Shown here: positions 36,671 to 44,667 of the stretch, piece after piece
Layout of the letters: the number at the start of each line of letters is the position of its first letter
Position numbering within the stretch: position 1 is the first letter of the stretch
DNA from: Amycolatopsis vastitatis
GTDB taxonomy: Bacteria > Actinomycetota > Actinomycetes > Mycobacteriales > Pseudonocardiaceae
Direction: 5' to 3'
NCBI RefSeq assembly: GCF_002234595.1
Contig: NZ_NMUL01000001.1
Span: forward strand, 1 to 64,000
DNA length: 64,000 nt
Notes under the pieces: model-generated
Databases searched by the model: none
The model's input: only the letters and a program-made list of their open reading frames with translations
What the model was told of the DNA's origin: nothing
Made by a program: the position numbers and the translations under genes

Positions 36671-36839
36671 GCGCCCCAATGTGGCGTTCGGTGCGTTGAA
36701 TCAGCGCCGCGGCGCGAAGCGCCTCCGTTGAGAGCGGCGGTGGGGGCATGGATGGAGCACCCAATGTGGCGTTCGGTGCATCCAACGCACCCAATGTGGC
36801 GTTCGGTGCGTTGGACGCAACCAACGCCACATTGGGGCG
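36671..36839. repeat. Palindromic repeat family B, locus 2 (after HAD gene)
   Basis: Three direct units (starting 36671, 36757 and 36787; each CCCAATGTGGCGTTCGGTGC) are closed by one inverted unit (AACGCCACATTGGGGCG, 36823-36839). A 57-bp non-repeat insert separates units 1 and 2. The outer units pair over 17 bp (36672-36688 with 36823-36839). It starts 15 bp past the HAD stop codon. Together with short flanks it fills the 303-bp gap before the protease gene; no gene is visible here. Confidence 0.85.
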
Positions 36840-36959
36840 TTCGGGCCGCCGGTAGCGCCTGCTGTACCACCTCTTCGGGTGTGCGCGGGAATGACCCGAC
36901 CGCCGCCGGCTGGTGTGCTTTTCCCATCGGAAAAGCGGCTTCGGCGAAGGGGCAGTGCG

Positions 36960-37856
36960 GTGGCGACCCGAGTGGGCATCGAAGAGCGGACCAGTGACAG
37001 CGGCGGCCTGCGGGACAGCATCCGCAGACGTCCGCTCACCTGGTTCTTCGTCCTGGCCAACCTGCTGAGCTGGGTCGCCTGGACGCCCTACATCCTGTCG
37101 GAGAACGGACTGGGCGTCCTGCACTTCCGCTTCCCGGAGGTGCTCGGCACCTCGCAGTTCGCCGGCGTCCTGCCGGGCGCCTACCTCGGCCCGATCGGCG
37201 CGGCGTTCCTCGTCACCGCGATCGCCGACGGACGCACCGGGCTGCGCCGCTGGACCGCGCGGCTGTTCAAGTGGCGGGTCAACTGGCTCTGGTACGTGGC
37301 GGTCGTGCTCAGCGTGCCGGCCGCGCTCACGATCACCACGATCGCGCTGTCGGAGCAGAACCCCGTGTTGCCCGCCGTGGCGACGCTGGTGGCCTACGTG
37401 CCGGGCCTGGTGCTGCAGATGCTCACGACCGGGCTCGCGGAGGAACCCGGCTGGCGGGACTTCGCGCTCCCCCGTCTCCAGCAGCGCTTCGGGCCGCTCG
37501 GCGGCACGCTGATCCTCGGCCCGCTGTGGGGCTTGTGGCACCTGCCGCTGTTCTTCAGCGAGTGGGGCGGCTGGCCGGACGTGACCTGGCTGACGGCGGT
37601 CGAGTTCGTCGCCACCTGCGTCACCTTCAGCATCATCATGACCTGGGTGTTCAACCGCACCGGCCAGAGCCTGCCGCTGGCCATGCTGCTGCACACCAGC
37701 GTCAACAACTTCTTCTCGCTCGCGTGGTCGGAAATGTTCCCGGGGCTGTCGATCCGCGACACGACGCACGCGTTCCTGCTCGCCTCGACCGCGATCGCCC
37801 TCGTGCTGCTCGTCACGACCCGGGGACGGCTGGGCTACCGGCCGAAAGCCGCCTGA
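36960..37856 (+). CDS. CPBP-family intramembrane metalloprotease
   Basis: 298 residues from GTG 36960 with AGGGG upstream. Eight or so hydrophobic helices carry the CPBP/Abi motifs: EEPGWRDFALPRLQQRFG (EExxxR glutamates), WGLWHLPLFFSEWGG, and the third motif HTSVNNFFS. These are CAAX-protease-like membrane enzymes. It converges on the response regulator gene with a 22-bp overlap of coding ends. Substrate unknown; immunity to peptides or signal processing are possibilities. Confidence 0.88.
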   Translation: MATRVGIEERTSDSGGLRDSIRRRPLTWFFVLANLLSWVAWTPYILSENGLGVLHFRFPEVLGTSQFAGVLPGAYLGPIGAAFLVTAIADGRTGLRRWTARLFKWRVNWLWYVAVVLSVPAALTITTIALSEQNPVLPAVATLVAYVPGLVLQMLTTGLAEEPGWRDFALPRLQQRFGPLGGTLILGPLWGLWHLPLFFSEWGGWPDVTWLTAVEFVATCVTFSIIMTWVFNRTGQSLPLAMLLHTSVNNFFSLAWSEMFPGLSIRDTTHAFLLASTAIALVLLVTTRGRLGYRPKAA

Positions 37857-38497
37857 CCCCGCAGGTAGTGCAGCACCGCGGTCACCCGCCGGTCCGCCCG
37901 GTCGGCGGGGGCGAGATCGAGCTTCGCGAAGATGTTGCGGATGTGCTTGTGCACGGCGCCATCGGTGACGACGAGCCGTTCGGCGATCACGCCGTTGCCC
38001 AGCCCTTCGGCCATGAGCGCCAGCACTTCGCGCTCACGCGCGCTGAGCCGGTCGAGCCGGTTGTCCGGACGGTTGCGCGTCAGCAGCTGGGCGACGACCT
38101 CCGGGTCGATGGCGGTGCCGCCGTCCGCGACCCGGTGCAGGGCCTCGAGGAACTCCTCCACCCGGCCGACGCGTTCCTTGAGCAGGTAGCCGAGTCCGGC
38201 GCCACCGCCGGTGAACAGCTCGGTGGCGAACGCCTGCTCGACGTACGCGGACAGCACGAGCACGGCGAGTCCGGGCTGCCGGCGGCGGGCCTCGACGGCG
38301 GCGACGATCCCCTCGTCGGTGTGCGTCGGTGGCATCCGGACGTCCACAATGGCCAGATCCGGCGCGTGCTCGTCCACCGCGGCGAGAAAGTCGTCGGCGT
38401 TGGCCACGGTGGCCAGCACGTCGATCCCCTCGGCGCGCAGCAGCATCGCCACGCCTTCGCGCAGCAGGAGGTCGTCCTCGGCGATCACGATCCGCAC
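37835..38497 (-). CDS. NarL/LuxR-family response regulator
   Basis: 220 residues from GTG 38497. The receiver domain begins VRIVIAEDDLLLREGV with the phospho-aspartate in LAIVDVRMPP, and the C-terminal LuxR HTH reads LSAREREVLALMAEGLGNGV and VTDGAVHKHIRNIFAKLDL. It overlaps the end of the sensor kinase gene by 13 bp, so the pair is one operon. Targets are unknown. Confidence 0.92.
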   Translation of the reverse strand: MRIVIAEDDLLLREGVAMLLRAEGIDVLATVANADDFLAAVDEHAPDLAIVDVRMPPTHTDEGIVAAVEARRRQPGLAVLVLSAYVEQAFATELFTGGGAGLGYLLKERVGRVEEFLEALHRVADGGTAIDPEVVAQLLTRNRPDNRLDRLSAREREVLALMAEGLGNGVIAERLVVTDGAVHKHIRNIFAKLDLAPADRADRRVTAVLHYLRGQAAFGR

Positions 38498-39717
38498 GGC
38501 AGGCTCACCGCCAGGGTCGTCGGTCCGCCGGCGGGACTGGCCAAGGCGAACGTGCCGTCGTGGGCCTCGACGCGGCGCCGGATGCCGGTGAGCCCGGACC
38601 CGGTGTCCTCGTCCGCCCCGCCGCGGCCGTCGTCGGTGATCTCGACGTGCAACCGCTCGCGGTCGTGGCGAAGCCGGACCGTCGCACTGGTGGCCTCGCT
38701 GTGCTTGGCGATGTTGGTGAGCGCCTCGGCGACGACGAAGTAGGCGGTCGCCTGGACCGAGACCGCGTACCGGCCGGGCAGGTCGGCGTCGATCCGGCAG
38801 GCCACCGGGGAGTCGGCGGCCAGCGCGGTGAGCGCGTCGGGAAGGCTGCGTTCGGTCAGCACCGGCGGGAGGATACTGCGGACGACTCCGCGCAGTTCGG
38901 CGAGTGCCTGCTCGGCGGCGTCCTGGGCCCGCTCGAGGATCTCCTCGGTGGCCGCGGGATCGCGCTTGAGCGCCCGCTTCGCGGCGCCGAGCAGCACGTT
39001 CACCGCGACGAGCCGGTTCTGCGTGCCGTCGTGCAGCGAGCGTTCGATCCGCCGCAGTTCGACGGCGTGGGCGTCCAGCGCGGCCGCGCGGGTGGCGGTG
39101 AGCTCGGCGACGCGCAGCGCGAGGTCGGTTTCGCGGCCGGGCGGCAGCAGCCGCCGTCCCGGCCACGCCTGCCACCGGGCCAGCAACGGCGTGACCAGCA
39201 CCGAGATGACCAGCGTCGCGATGCCGAACAGGCAGACCAGAACCGCGTCACCCCAGTCCTTCGCCGTGAAGAACCCCTGGGCCGGAGTGGCGGCGTCGGG
39301 CGAGACGAACCACCACCACAACGGGAACGACGCGTCGTGCATGACGTCGACGGCCAGGGTGAGGGCGGTCAGGCCGAAGAGCAGCCCGAAGGTGCTGTGG
39401 CAGACGAGCCAGACCAGTTCACGCCGGACGGCGGCCTGGGCGAGGGCGGCGCGCAGCTTCCGCGGCACGGGTGCCGGGTGGAGGATCTCCAGCCGTGTCC
39501 GCTCCCGGTCGGTGACGGTGCGCACGAGGCGCAGGGTGGCGGGCACGAGCAGGATGCCGACTCCGGCGACGCACAGCACCGCCGTCCCGAGCAGCCACAG
39601 TGAGGCGGCGACCGCCAGCACGGCGGTACCCGTGCCCGCGACGAGCCGCTCCAGCGCGTCCAGCGCGGCACGGGCGCGGACGACCGGGTGCCACGGACGG
39701 GCGTCCTCGGTGGCCAT
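38485..39717 (-). CDS. NarL-partner sensor histidine kinase
   Basis: 410 residues. Four or five membrane helices in the first 190 residues are arranged as two pairs with short loops, so no large external sensor is present. The HisKA_3 phospho-acceptor is H229 in IERSLHDGTQNRLVAV; the ATPase has AEALTNIAKHSEAT and GSGLTGIRRRVEAHDG. It is the partner of the LuxR-type regulator that follows it. Signal unknown; the large membrane part suggests envelope or membrane sensing. Confidence 0.9.
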   Translation of the reverse strand: MATEDARPWHPVVRARAALDALERLVAGTGTAVLAVAASLWLLGTAVLCVAGVGILLVPATLRLVRTVTDRERTRLEILHPAPVPRKLRAALAQAAVRRELVWLVCHSTFGLLFGLTALTLAVDVMHDASFPLWWWFVSPDAATPAQGFFTAKDWGDAVLVCLFGIATLVISVLVTPLLARWQAWPGRRLLPPGRETDLALRVAELTATRAAALDAHAVELRRIERSLHDGTQNRLVAVNVLLGAAKRALKRDPAATEEILERAQDAAEQALAELRGVVRSILPPVLTERSLPDALTALAADSPVACRIDADLPGRYAVSVQATAYFVVAEALTNIAKHSEATSATVRLRHDRERLHVEITDDGRGGADEDTGSGLTGIRRRVEAHDGTFALASPAGGPTTLAVSLPCGS

Positions 39718-39744
39718 CCCGGAGAGGATAGAGCACCGCTCCGC

Positions 39745-40806
39745 TCAGCCGCGGAAGACCGACTTCCGCTGCGACAACCGCCGGTACAGCGTCTGCTGGA
39801 TCGACTCCCGGACCTGGTCGGTCAGCTGGAACACCAGCATCGGGTCCTCGACGGCCTCCGGCTCGAACTCGTCGGTCCGGATCGGCTCGCCGAACTCGAT
39901 GCTCCACTTCGTCGGGAGCGGGATCGCACCCAGCGGGCCCAGCAGCGGGAAGAACGGCGTCACCGGGAAGTACGGGAGGCCCAGCATCCGGGCCAGCACC
40001 TTGATGTCGCCGAGCTTCGGGTAGATCTCCTCGGCGCCGATGACCGACACCGGGATGATCGGCACGCCGGCGCGCAGCGCGGCCGCCACGAAACCGCCGC
40101 GGCCGAAGCGCTGCAGCTTGTAGCGCGACGAGAACGGCTTCCCGACGCCCTTGAAGCCCTCCGGCCACACCCCGACCAGCTCGCCCTTGCGCAGCAGGCG
40201 TTCCGCGTCCGCGTTGCAGGCCAGCGTCTGGCCCGACTTGCGGGCGAACGAACCCACCAGCGGCAGCTGGAACACCAGGTCCGCGCCGAGGCAGCGCAGG
40301 TGACGGCCGCCCGTCTCGTCGTGGACCGCCACCGCCGTCATCAGCGAGTCGAGCGGCACGGTGCCCGAGTGGTTGGACACCAGCAGCGCGCCTCCCGAAG
40401 CCGGGAGGTTCTCGACGCCGTGCGTGTCGACGCGGAACCACTTCTTGTAGAGCGCGCGCAGCGGCGGCAGGAAGACGGCGTCGGTCAGCTCGGCGTCGAA
40501 GCCGAACTCGTCGACGGTGTAGTCCCCGGTCAGCCGGTCGCGGATGAAGCCGAGCGCGGACCTGGCCACGTCCGAAAGGACTTCGGGGGCCTGCGCTCCC
40601 TGGCCGGCACCGGGGAACGCGACGACCGGCGCGGCCCGCTGCGCCTCGGTTTCCCGGGCTGCTTCCTCTTCGCGCAGGTCCTGCTCCGCCGCCACCGCGT
40701 CCGGCTTCTCCCGGCCCGGTCCGTGCAGGGGGATGACCTGCGCCTCGGCACCGCCCACCGTCTCCGCCTCGCTTTCGAAGTCGTCCAAATCGTGCGGTCT
40801 GCTCAC
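39745..40806 (-). CDS. Lysophospholipid acyltransferase-family protein
   Basis: 353 residues. The first 75 are charged and disordered. The PlsC-like domain has the block NHSGTVPLDS and a second block VWPEGFKGVGKPFS. Classical enzymes have NHxxxxD and EGTRS; here His and Asp are six residues apart and the second block is EGFKG, a variant shared by the actinobacterial subfamily next to galE2 (Rv0502-like). It likely transfers an acyl chain to a lipid or glycolipid. It overlaps the epimerase gene by 4 bp. Confidence 0.85.
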   Translation of the reverse strand: MSRPHDLDDFESEAETVGGAEAQVIPLHGPGREKPDAVAAEQDLREEEAARETEAQRAAPVVAFPGAGQGAQAPEVLSDVARSALGFIRDRLTGDYTVDEFGFDAELTDAVFLPPLRALYKKWFRVDTHGVENLPASGGALLVSNHSGTVPLDSLMTAVAVHDETGGRHLRCLGADLVFQLPLVGSFARKSGQTLACNADAERLLRKGELVGVWPEGFKGVGKPFSSRYKLQRFGRGGFVAAALRAGVPIIPVSVIGAEEIYPKLGDIKVLARMLGLPYFPVTPFFPLLGPLGAIPLPTKWSIEFGEPIRTDEFEPEAVEDPMLVFQLTDQVRESIQQTLYRRLSQRKSVFRG

Positions 40807-41846
40807 CGGCTCTGCCCGGTCGCCGCGGCGACGAGCACCCTGCCGGCCAGTCCCGCCAGCTTGCCGCCGTCGAGCACCGGCCGGAGCCCGCGTCCCACGA
40901 TGTAGTCGTCGAACGCCTCACGCGTTGTCCACCGCGGGGTGTACCCGAACTCCTGCTTCAGCTTGGCGATGTCGACGACCCGGCCGAAGTTCAGCAGCCG
41001 GACCTGGTCGGCGGAGAAGTCCACGACGCGGGCGCCGCGCAGGACCTTGCCGACCGACGGCACCACGCTCCGCGGCATCGGCAGCTCGACCCGGCCGGCT
41101 CGCCGGATCGCCTGCGAGAGGGTGAGTACCCCTTCCGAACCGACGTTGAACACGCCGGGCTTGTCGTTCAACGTCGCCCGTTCCAGCACCGCCAGCGCGT
41201 CCGAAGAGTGCAGCAGCTGGATGCGCGCGTCGTAGCCGAACACCGTCGGCACCACCGGCAGCGCGAAGTAGCGGGCGAGGACCGTGTCGGTCTCGGGGCC
41301 GATGATGTTGGCGAAGCGGAACAGCGTGGTGGTGATGTCCGGGCGGCGCCGCACCAGGCCGCGGACGTACCCCTCCATCTCGACAGCGTCCTTCGCGTAC
41401 CCGCTGGTCGACGTCGGGATGAGCTCGGAGTCCTCGGTGAACACCGCCTGCGAACGGGCGCTCGCGCCGTACACCGCCGCCGTCGACTTGACCACCAGCT
41501 TGCGGACCAGCGGGGAGCGCTGGCACGCGGCCAGCAGCCGCATGGTGCCGATGACGTTGACTTCCTTGATGGCCGTGCGGCGGCCCGGCCCGGCGGGGTG
41601 CGCGGTGCAGGACGCGTGCACCACAGTGTCCACCTTGGCCGTGCTGATCACCTTGGCTATCAACGGGTTCCTGATGTCCGCGCGGACGAACTCCGCGTGG
41701 CCCATGCGCTGCAGGACCGCCTTGTCCGGCGGGACCGTGTCGACACCGATGACCCGTTCGAAGTCGGGGTTGTTTCCCAGCCGGGCCAGCAGTTTCCCGC
41801 CGAGTTCCCCGGCGACCCCGGTGACGAGCACGATGTTCGACGGCAT
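40803..41846 (-). CDS. NAD-dependent epimerase/dehydratase (extended SDR)
   Basis: 347 residues from ATG 41846. The nucleotide-binding motif is VLVTGVAGELGGKLLARLG and the region around the catalytic tyrosine reads TSTSGYAKDAVEMEGY, with Ser/Thr upstream in VVKSTAAVYGASA. It is the GalE2-like protein (Rv0501) by position and size. Sugar-nucleotide epimerase activity is presumed but not shown. It is coupled to the acyltransferase gene, a conserved pair that may act on envelope lipids. Confidence 0.88.
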   Translation of the reverse strand: MPSNIVLVTGVAGELGGKLLARLGNNPDFERVIGVDTVPPDKAVLQRMGHAEFVRADIRNPLIAKVISTAKVDTVVHASCTAHPAGPGRRTAIKEVNVIGTMRLLAACQRSPLVRKLVVKSTAAVYGASARSQAVFTEDSELIPTSTSGYAKDAVEMEGYVRGLVRRRPDITTTLFRFANIIGPETDTVLARYFALPVVPTVFGYDARIQLLHSSDALAVLERATLNDKPGVFNVGSEGVLTLSQAIRRAGRVELPMPRSVVPSVGKVLRGARVVDFSADQVRLLNFGRVVDIAKLKQEFGYTPRWTTREAFDDYIVGRGLRPVLDGGKLAGLAGRVLVAAATGQSR

Positions 41847-42052
41847 GCGACTCCCTGCGGCGTAGGGCGTGGGGGGTGGACGGTCACCCGAGGTGCGCGT
41901 ACCTGCACTCGTTGGAAGCATCGCGCGGACGCCCTTGAGATGTTACCGCTCTTCAGGGGTAGCTCAGGGGTGTCTTACGTGCTATTAACCGCGGTTCCCC
42001 CGGAAAGCGACGAACGCCTCACTCGAACGGGCGGAACGGCCCACCACATGGA

Positions 42053-42083
42053 CGTGGCCCGTCCAGAGACTGGACGGGCCACG
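42053..42083 (-). terminator. Terminator after the bS22 gene
   Basis: A perfect 14-bp stem (outer half CGTGGCCCGTCCAG, 42053-42066, with 42070-42083) around a three-base loop lies 17 bp past the stop of the minus-strand bS22 gene. Confidence 0.8.
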
Positions 42084-42100
42084 CTTACGCTCAGCAGGTC

Positions 42101-42202
42101 TTACTTGCCGGCCTTACGACGCTGCACTCGCGTGCGGCGCAGCAGCTTGCGGTGCTTCTTCTTCGACATGCGCTTACGGCGCTTCTTGATCACAGAGCCC
42201 AT
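42101..42202 (-). CDS. Small ribosomal subunit protein bS22 (AURKAIP1/COX24 domain)
   Basis: 33 residues, with ATG at 42202 and TAA at 42101. The product is almost wholly basic ([20 protein letters not shown] then [13 protein letters not shown]) and matches the 33-residue actinobacterial protein (Rv0500B-like) that was found in the mycobacterial ribosome as bS22 near the decoding centre. Its position between the HTH gene and the epimerase is conserved. It has its own terminator and likely its own promoter in the 166-bp gap upstream. Confidence 0.92.
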   Translation of the reverse strand: MGSVIKKRRKRMSKKKHRKLLRRTRVQRRKAGK

Positions 42203-42368
42203 GGGCGCTCCTTAGGTCGTCGTCGGTCACGCTGCCCGGCGCAGCGTCCAACGGGTGGAGCGCACAGGCACGAGCGGTTTTCCAGGTTACCCGCCACCCG
42301 GCGCGGGCCGGTCAGCGGGCACGTTGTAGCGCTGCGCGCAGCAGGCCACGGCGTGCCCGGCGACCGGT

Positions 42369-42584
42369 TCAACCCACGTCGTAGTAGGCACCCTGGAGGT
42401 ACTCGTGCACTGCTTTTTCCGGCACCCGGAAGGACTTCCCGACCCTGACGGCGGGCAGCTCACCCGAGTGCACGAGACGGTAGACGGTCATCTTGGAGAC
42501 CCGCATCAGCGTGGCCACTTCGGCGACCGTCAGGAACTGGACCTGCCCGACTGCGGGCAAATCCTCCTTCTTGTTCGGCGACAT
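42369..42584 (-). CDS. Excisionase-like HTH DNA-binding protein
   Basis: 71 residues from ATG 42584 with GAAGGA upstream. One winged-HTH of the excisionase/MerR type (FLTVAEVATLMRVSKMTVYR and LVHSGELPAVRVGKSFRVPE) makes up most of the protein. It equals Rv0500A by position (between proC and bS22). Despite the family name, it is a conserved actinobacterial regulator and not a sign of a nearby integrase. In this strain the IS insertion lies 238 bp upstream, between it and proC. Confidence 0.9.
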   Translation of the reverse strand: MSPNKKEDLPAVGQVQFLTVAEVATLMRVSKMTVYRLVHSGELPAVRVGKSFRVPEKAVHEYLQGAYYDVG

Positions 42585-42819
42585 GTTTACCGCGTCCTTC
42601 GACACGTGTCGCGCCACGAGGCTTCCCCACCTGTGGTATCGACACGCACGTGCTCTATCGAGAGTAGCGGGACTGGTGGGACTAATGCGACGCCTGTCAC
42701 CGAGATGGGCCCCTACCTGCGCTAACGCACAAGCACCCGCGTGTGCAAGACCCGAGGAATCGCCCTTTCCGGCGAAATCAGGCACGCCGCCCGCGCTGTT
42801 GGCAGGTCGCCAGCGCCCC

Positions 42820-42822
42820 AAT
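42820..42822. repeat. Target-site duplication, left (AAT)
   Basis: AAT here is repeated at 43778-43780 at the other end of the IS. Removing the IS and one copy restores a palindrome of repeat family B. The ANT form suits the ISL2 group of the IS5 family. Confidence 0.8.
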
Positions 42823-43777
42823 GAGGTTTTCTCAGTGGGGCTGGGCGGGGTGGGTGTTGTTGCGAGATGAGGCGTGGGGCCGCTGGTAGGACTGAGTTTG
42901 CGAAGACCGAGTCCTGAGGATCCAGAGGCCCCACGTGATTACCTATGGTGCCACGCTCGATGTGGCGCGCGAGTTGACCCTGTTCGTAGCCGGTGTCCTG
43001 CAAGCCGAGCGGCGACGGCGCGGCACTCGCCGGGGCCGGCGGGTACTGACCCCCTACCGGCAGGCGGTGCTGGTGCTGCGCTGGTTCCGTGACGCCACCC
43101 CCATCCACCGGCTGGCCACCGACCACCACATCAGTGTGGCTACCGCCTACCGCTACCTGCACGAAGCCATCACCGCCCTCGCCGCCTGCGCCCCCGACCT
43201 GCACCAAGTCCTGGCCGACCGCTGCGCCCGCGGTGACACGCACGTGATCCTCGACGGCTCCCTGATTCCTTCGGATCGGGTCGCGGCGACCACGATCAAA
43301 ACCAAAGGCCGCAACCGCGGGGCCACCGTGCATCTGTGGTATTCCGGCAAACACCGCGCCTTCGGCGGCAACGTGCAGTTCCTGGCCAGCGCCGACGGGT
43401 TCCCACTCTGGACCTCCCCGGTGCTGCCCGGGTCCCGCAACGACCTCTCCGCCGCCCGCGACCTCGGCATCGTCGGCGCGTTGACCGCCGCCGCGGCCGA
43501 GGGTCTGAAAACTTTGGCTGACAAGGCCTACCACTCAGCCGGGATCGGCATCCTCACCCCATACAAGAAAACCGCAGGTCAGCCACCCCTCGGCCCTCGC
43601 CAGCGGGTCTACAACCTGCTCCAATCCCGCGCCCGCGCCCTCGGCGAACGCGCCATGGCCCTGCTCAAAACCCGCTGGCGAGCACTCCACCACATCAGCC
43701 TCAGCCCCCACCGCATCGGCACCATCGTCCAAGCAGCCCTCGTCCTCACCCACCACGAACGCTACTGAGAAAACCTC
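42823..43777 (+). mobile_element. IS5-family (ISL2-like) insertion sequence, 955 bp
   Basis: Ends are 14-bp perfect inverted repeats, GAGGTTTTCTCAGT at 42823-42836 and its complement at 43764-43777, flanked by a 3-bp AAT duplication. One transposase gene fills most of it, and the transposase stop codon lies inside the right inverted repeat. The element sits inside a copy of the family B palindrome between proC and the HTH gene, so no protein gene is broken. The intact gene and perfect ends suggest a recent, possibly active insertion. Confidence 0.92.
42935..43768 (+). CDS. IS5-family transposase
   Basis: 277 residues, GTG start. An N-terminal HTH (about 30-75: LTPYRQAVLVLRWFRDATPI, ATDHHISVATAYRYLHEAI) is followed by a DDE domain of the DDE_Tnp_4 type: D in THVILDGSLIPSDR, D in VLPGSRNDLSAARD and a late acidic position in the ALGERAMALLKTRW region. 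The length is complete for a single-frame ISL2-group transposase. No frameshift is needed and none is seen. Confidence 0.9.
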   Translation: MITYGATLDVARELTLFVAGVLQAERRRRGTRRGRRVLTPYRQAVLVLRWFRDATPIHRLATDHHISVATAYRYLHEAITALAACAPDLHQVLADRCARGDTHVILDGSLIPSDRVAATTIKTKGRNRGATVHLWYSGKHRAFGGNVQFLASADGFPLWTSPVLPGSRNDLSAARDLGIVGALTAAAAEGLKTLADKAYHSAGIGILTPYKKTAGQPPLGPRQRVYNLLQSRARALGERAMALLKTRWRALHHISLSPHRIGTIVQAALVLTHHERY

Positions 43778-43825
43778 AATGTGGCGTTCGGTGCGTTGGA
43801 CGCACCCAACGCCACATTGGGGCGC
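43778..43825. repeat. Palindromic repeat family B, locus 3 (split by the IS)
   Basis: The right part reads AAT-GTGGCGTTCGGTGCG... and the inverted arm AACGCCACATTGGGGCGC is at 43808-43825. The missing left end GCGCCCCAAT lies at 42813-42822 on the far side of the IS. When joined, the arms pair over 18 bp plus a further 7 bp after one mismatch. It begins 8 bp past the proC stop codon on the minus strand. Confidence 0.85.
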
Positions 43826-43833
43826 TTGGGGCC

Positions 43834-44643
43834 TCAGGCTTCGTGGGCCTTGCCGAGTTCCACCGAGCGGTCGCGGGCCGCTTCGATGGCGGCGAGCAGG
43901 GCCGCGCGGACGCCGTGCTTCTCCAGCTCGCGGATGGCGTTGATGGTGGTCCCGGCCGGCGACGTCACGGCCTCGCGCAGCAGCACCGGGTGCTCCTCCG
44001 ACTCGGCCAGCATCTTCGCCGCGCCGACGGCCGACTGGATGATCAGCTGGCCGGCCAGCGTGCGCGGCAGGCCGAGCAGGATCCCGGCGTCGATCATGGC
44101 CTCGACCAGGTAGAAGAAGTACGCGGGACCGGAGCCGGACAGCGCCGTGACGGCGTCCTGCTGGCCCTCCGGCACCTCGACGACCTGACCGACGTGGGAC
44201 AGCAGGTCCCGCACCACCGCGAGGTGCTCGCGCGTCGCGTAGCGGCCCGCGGAGATGGCGCTCATGGCCTCGTTGACCAGCATCGGCGTGTTCGGCATCA
44301 CCCGCACCACCGGCACGCCCGAAGCGAGACGGCGCTCGTACAGCGAAGTCGGCAGGCCCGCGCACAGCGACACCACGAGCGACGACGGGCCGAGCAGCGG
44401 TGCCAGCTCGTCGAGCACCGGGTCGATGTCCTGCGGCTTCACCGCGACGACCAGGACGTCGGCGTGCTTCGCCGCTTCTTCGACCTCGACGGCGCGGACG
44501 CCGTACCGCGTCGTCAGCTCCTCGGCGCGCGCCGGGTACCGCTCGGTGAAGAGCAGGTCGCCCGGTTCGTGGCCGCCGTGCAGCAGCCCCGAGAGCAACG
44601 CCTCGCCGATCTTGCCCGCACCCAGCACCGCGATGACCGTCAT
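43834..44643 (-). CDS. proC: ProC, pyrroline-5-carboxylate reductase
   Basis: 269 residues. It makes proline from pyrroline-5-carboxylate with NADPH. The N-terminal dinucleotide motif is VIAVLGAGKIGEALLSGLL, NTPMLVNEAMSAIS and the substrate-binding helix region SGSGPAYFFYLVEAMIDAG are intact, and the C-terminus carries VTSPAGTTINAIRELEKHG. Length is normal. It starts 24 bp after the thioesterase gene on the same strand. The IS inserted just past its end could affect its terminator but not its coding part. Confidence 0.95.
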   Translation of the reverse strand: MTVIAVLGAGKIGEALLSGLLHGGHEPGDLLFTERYPARAEELTTRYGVRAVEVEEAAKHADVLVVAVKPQDIDPVLDELAPLLGPSSLVVSLCAGLPTSLYERRLASGVPVVRVMPNTPMLVNEAMSAISAGRYATREHLAVVRDLLSHVGQVVEVPEGQQDAVTALSGSGPAYFFYLVEAMIDAGILLGLPRTLAGQLIIQSAVGAAKMLAESEEHPVLLREAVTSPAGTTINAIRELEKHGVRAALLAAIEAARDRSVELGKAHEA

Positions 44644-44667
44644 GGCGTCAAGCGTGCCAAACGCGGC

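Noticed and set aside
36671..36839. CRISPR array
   Set aside because: Repeats are only three direct and one inverted, spacers are irregular (6 and 57 bp), and no cas genes are near.
42369..42584. Phage-type excisionase marking an integrated element
   Set aside because: No integrase or attachment repeats; the gene is a conserved actinobacterial neighbour of proC and bS22.
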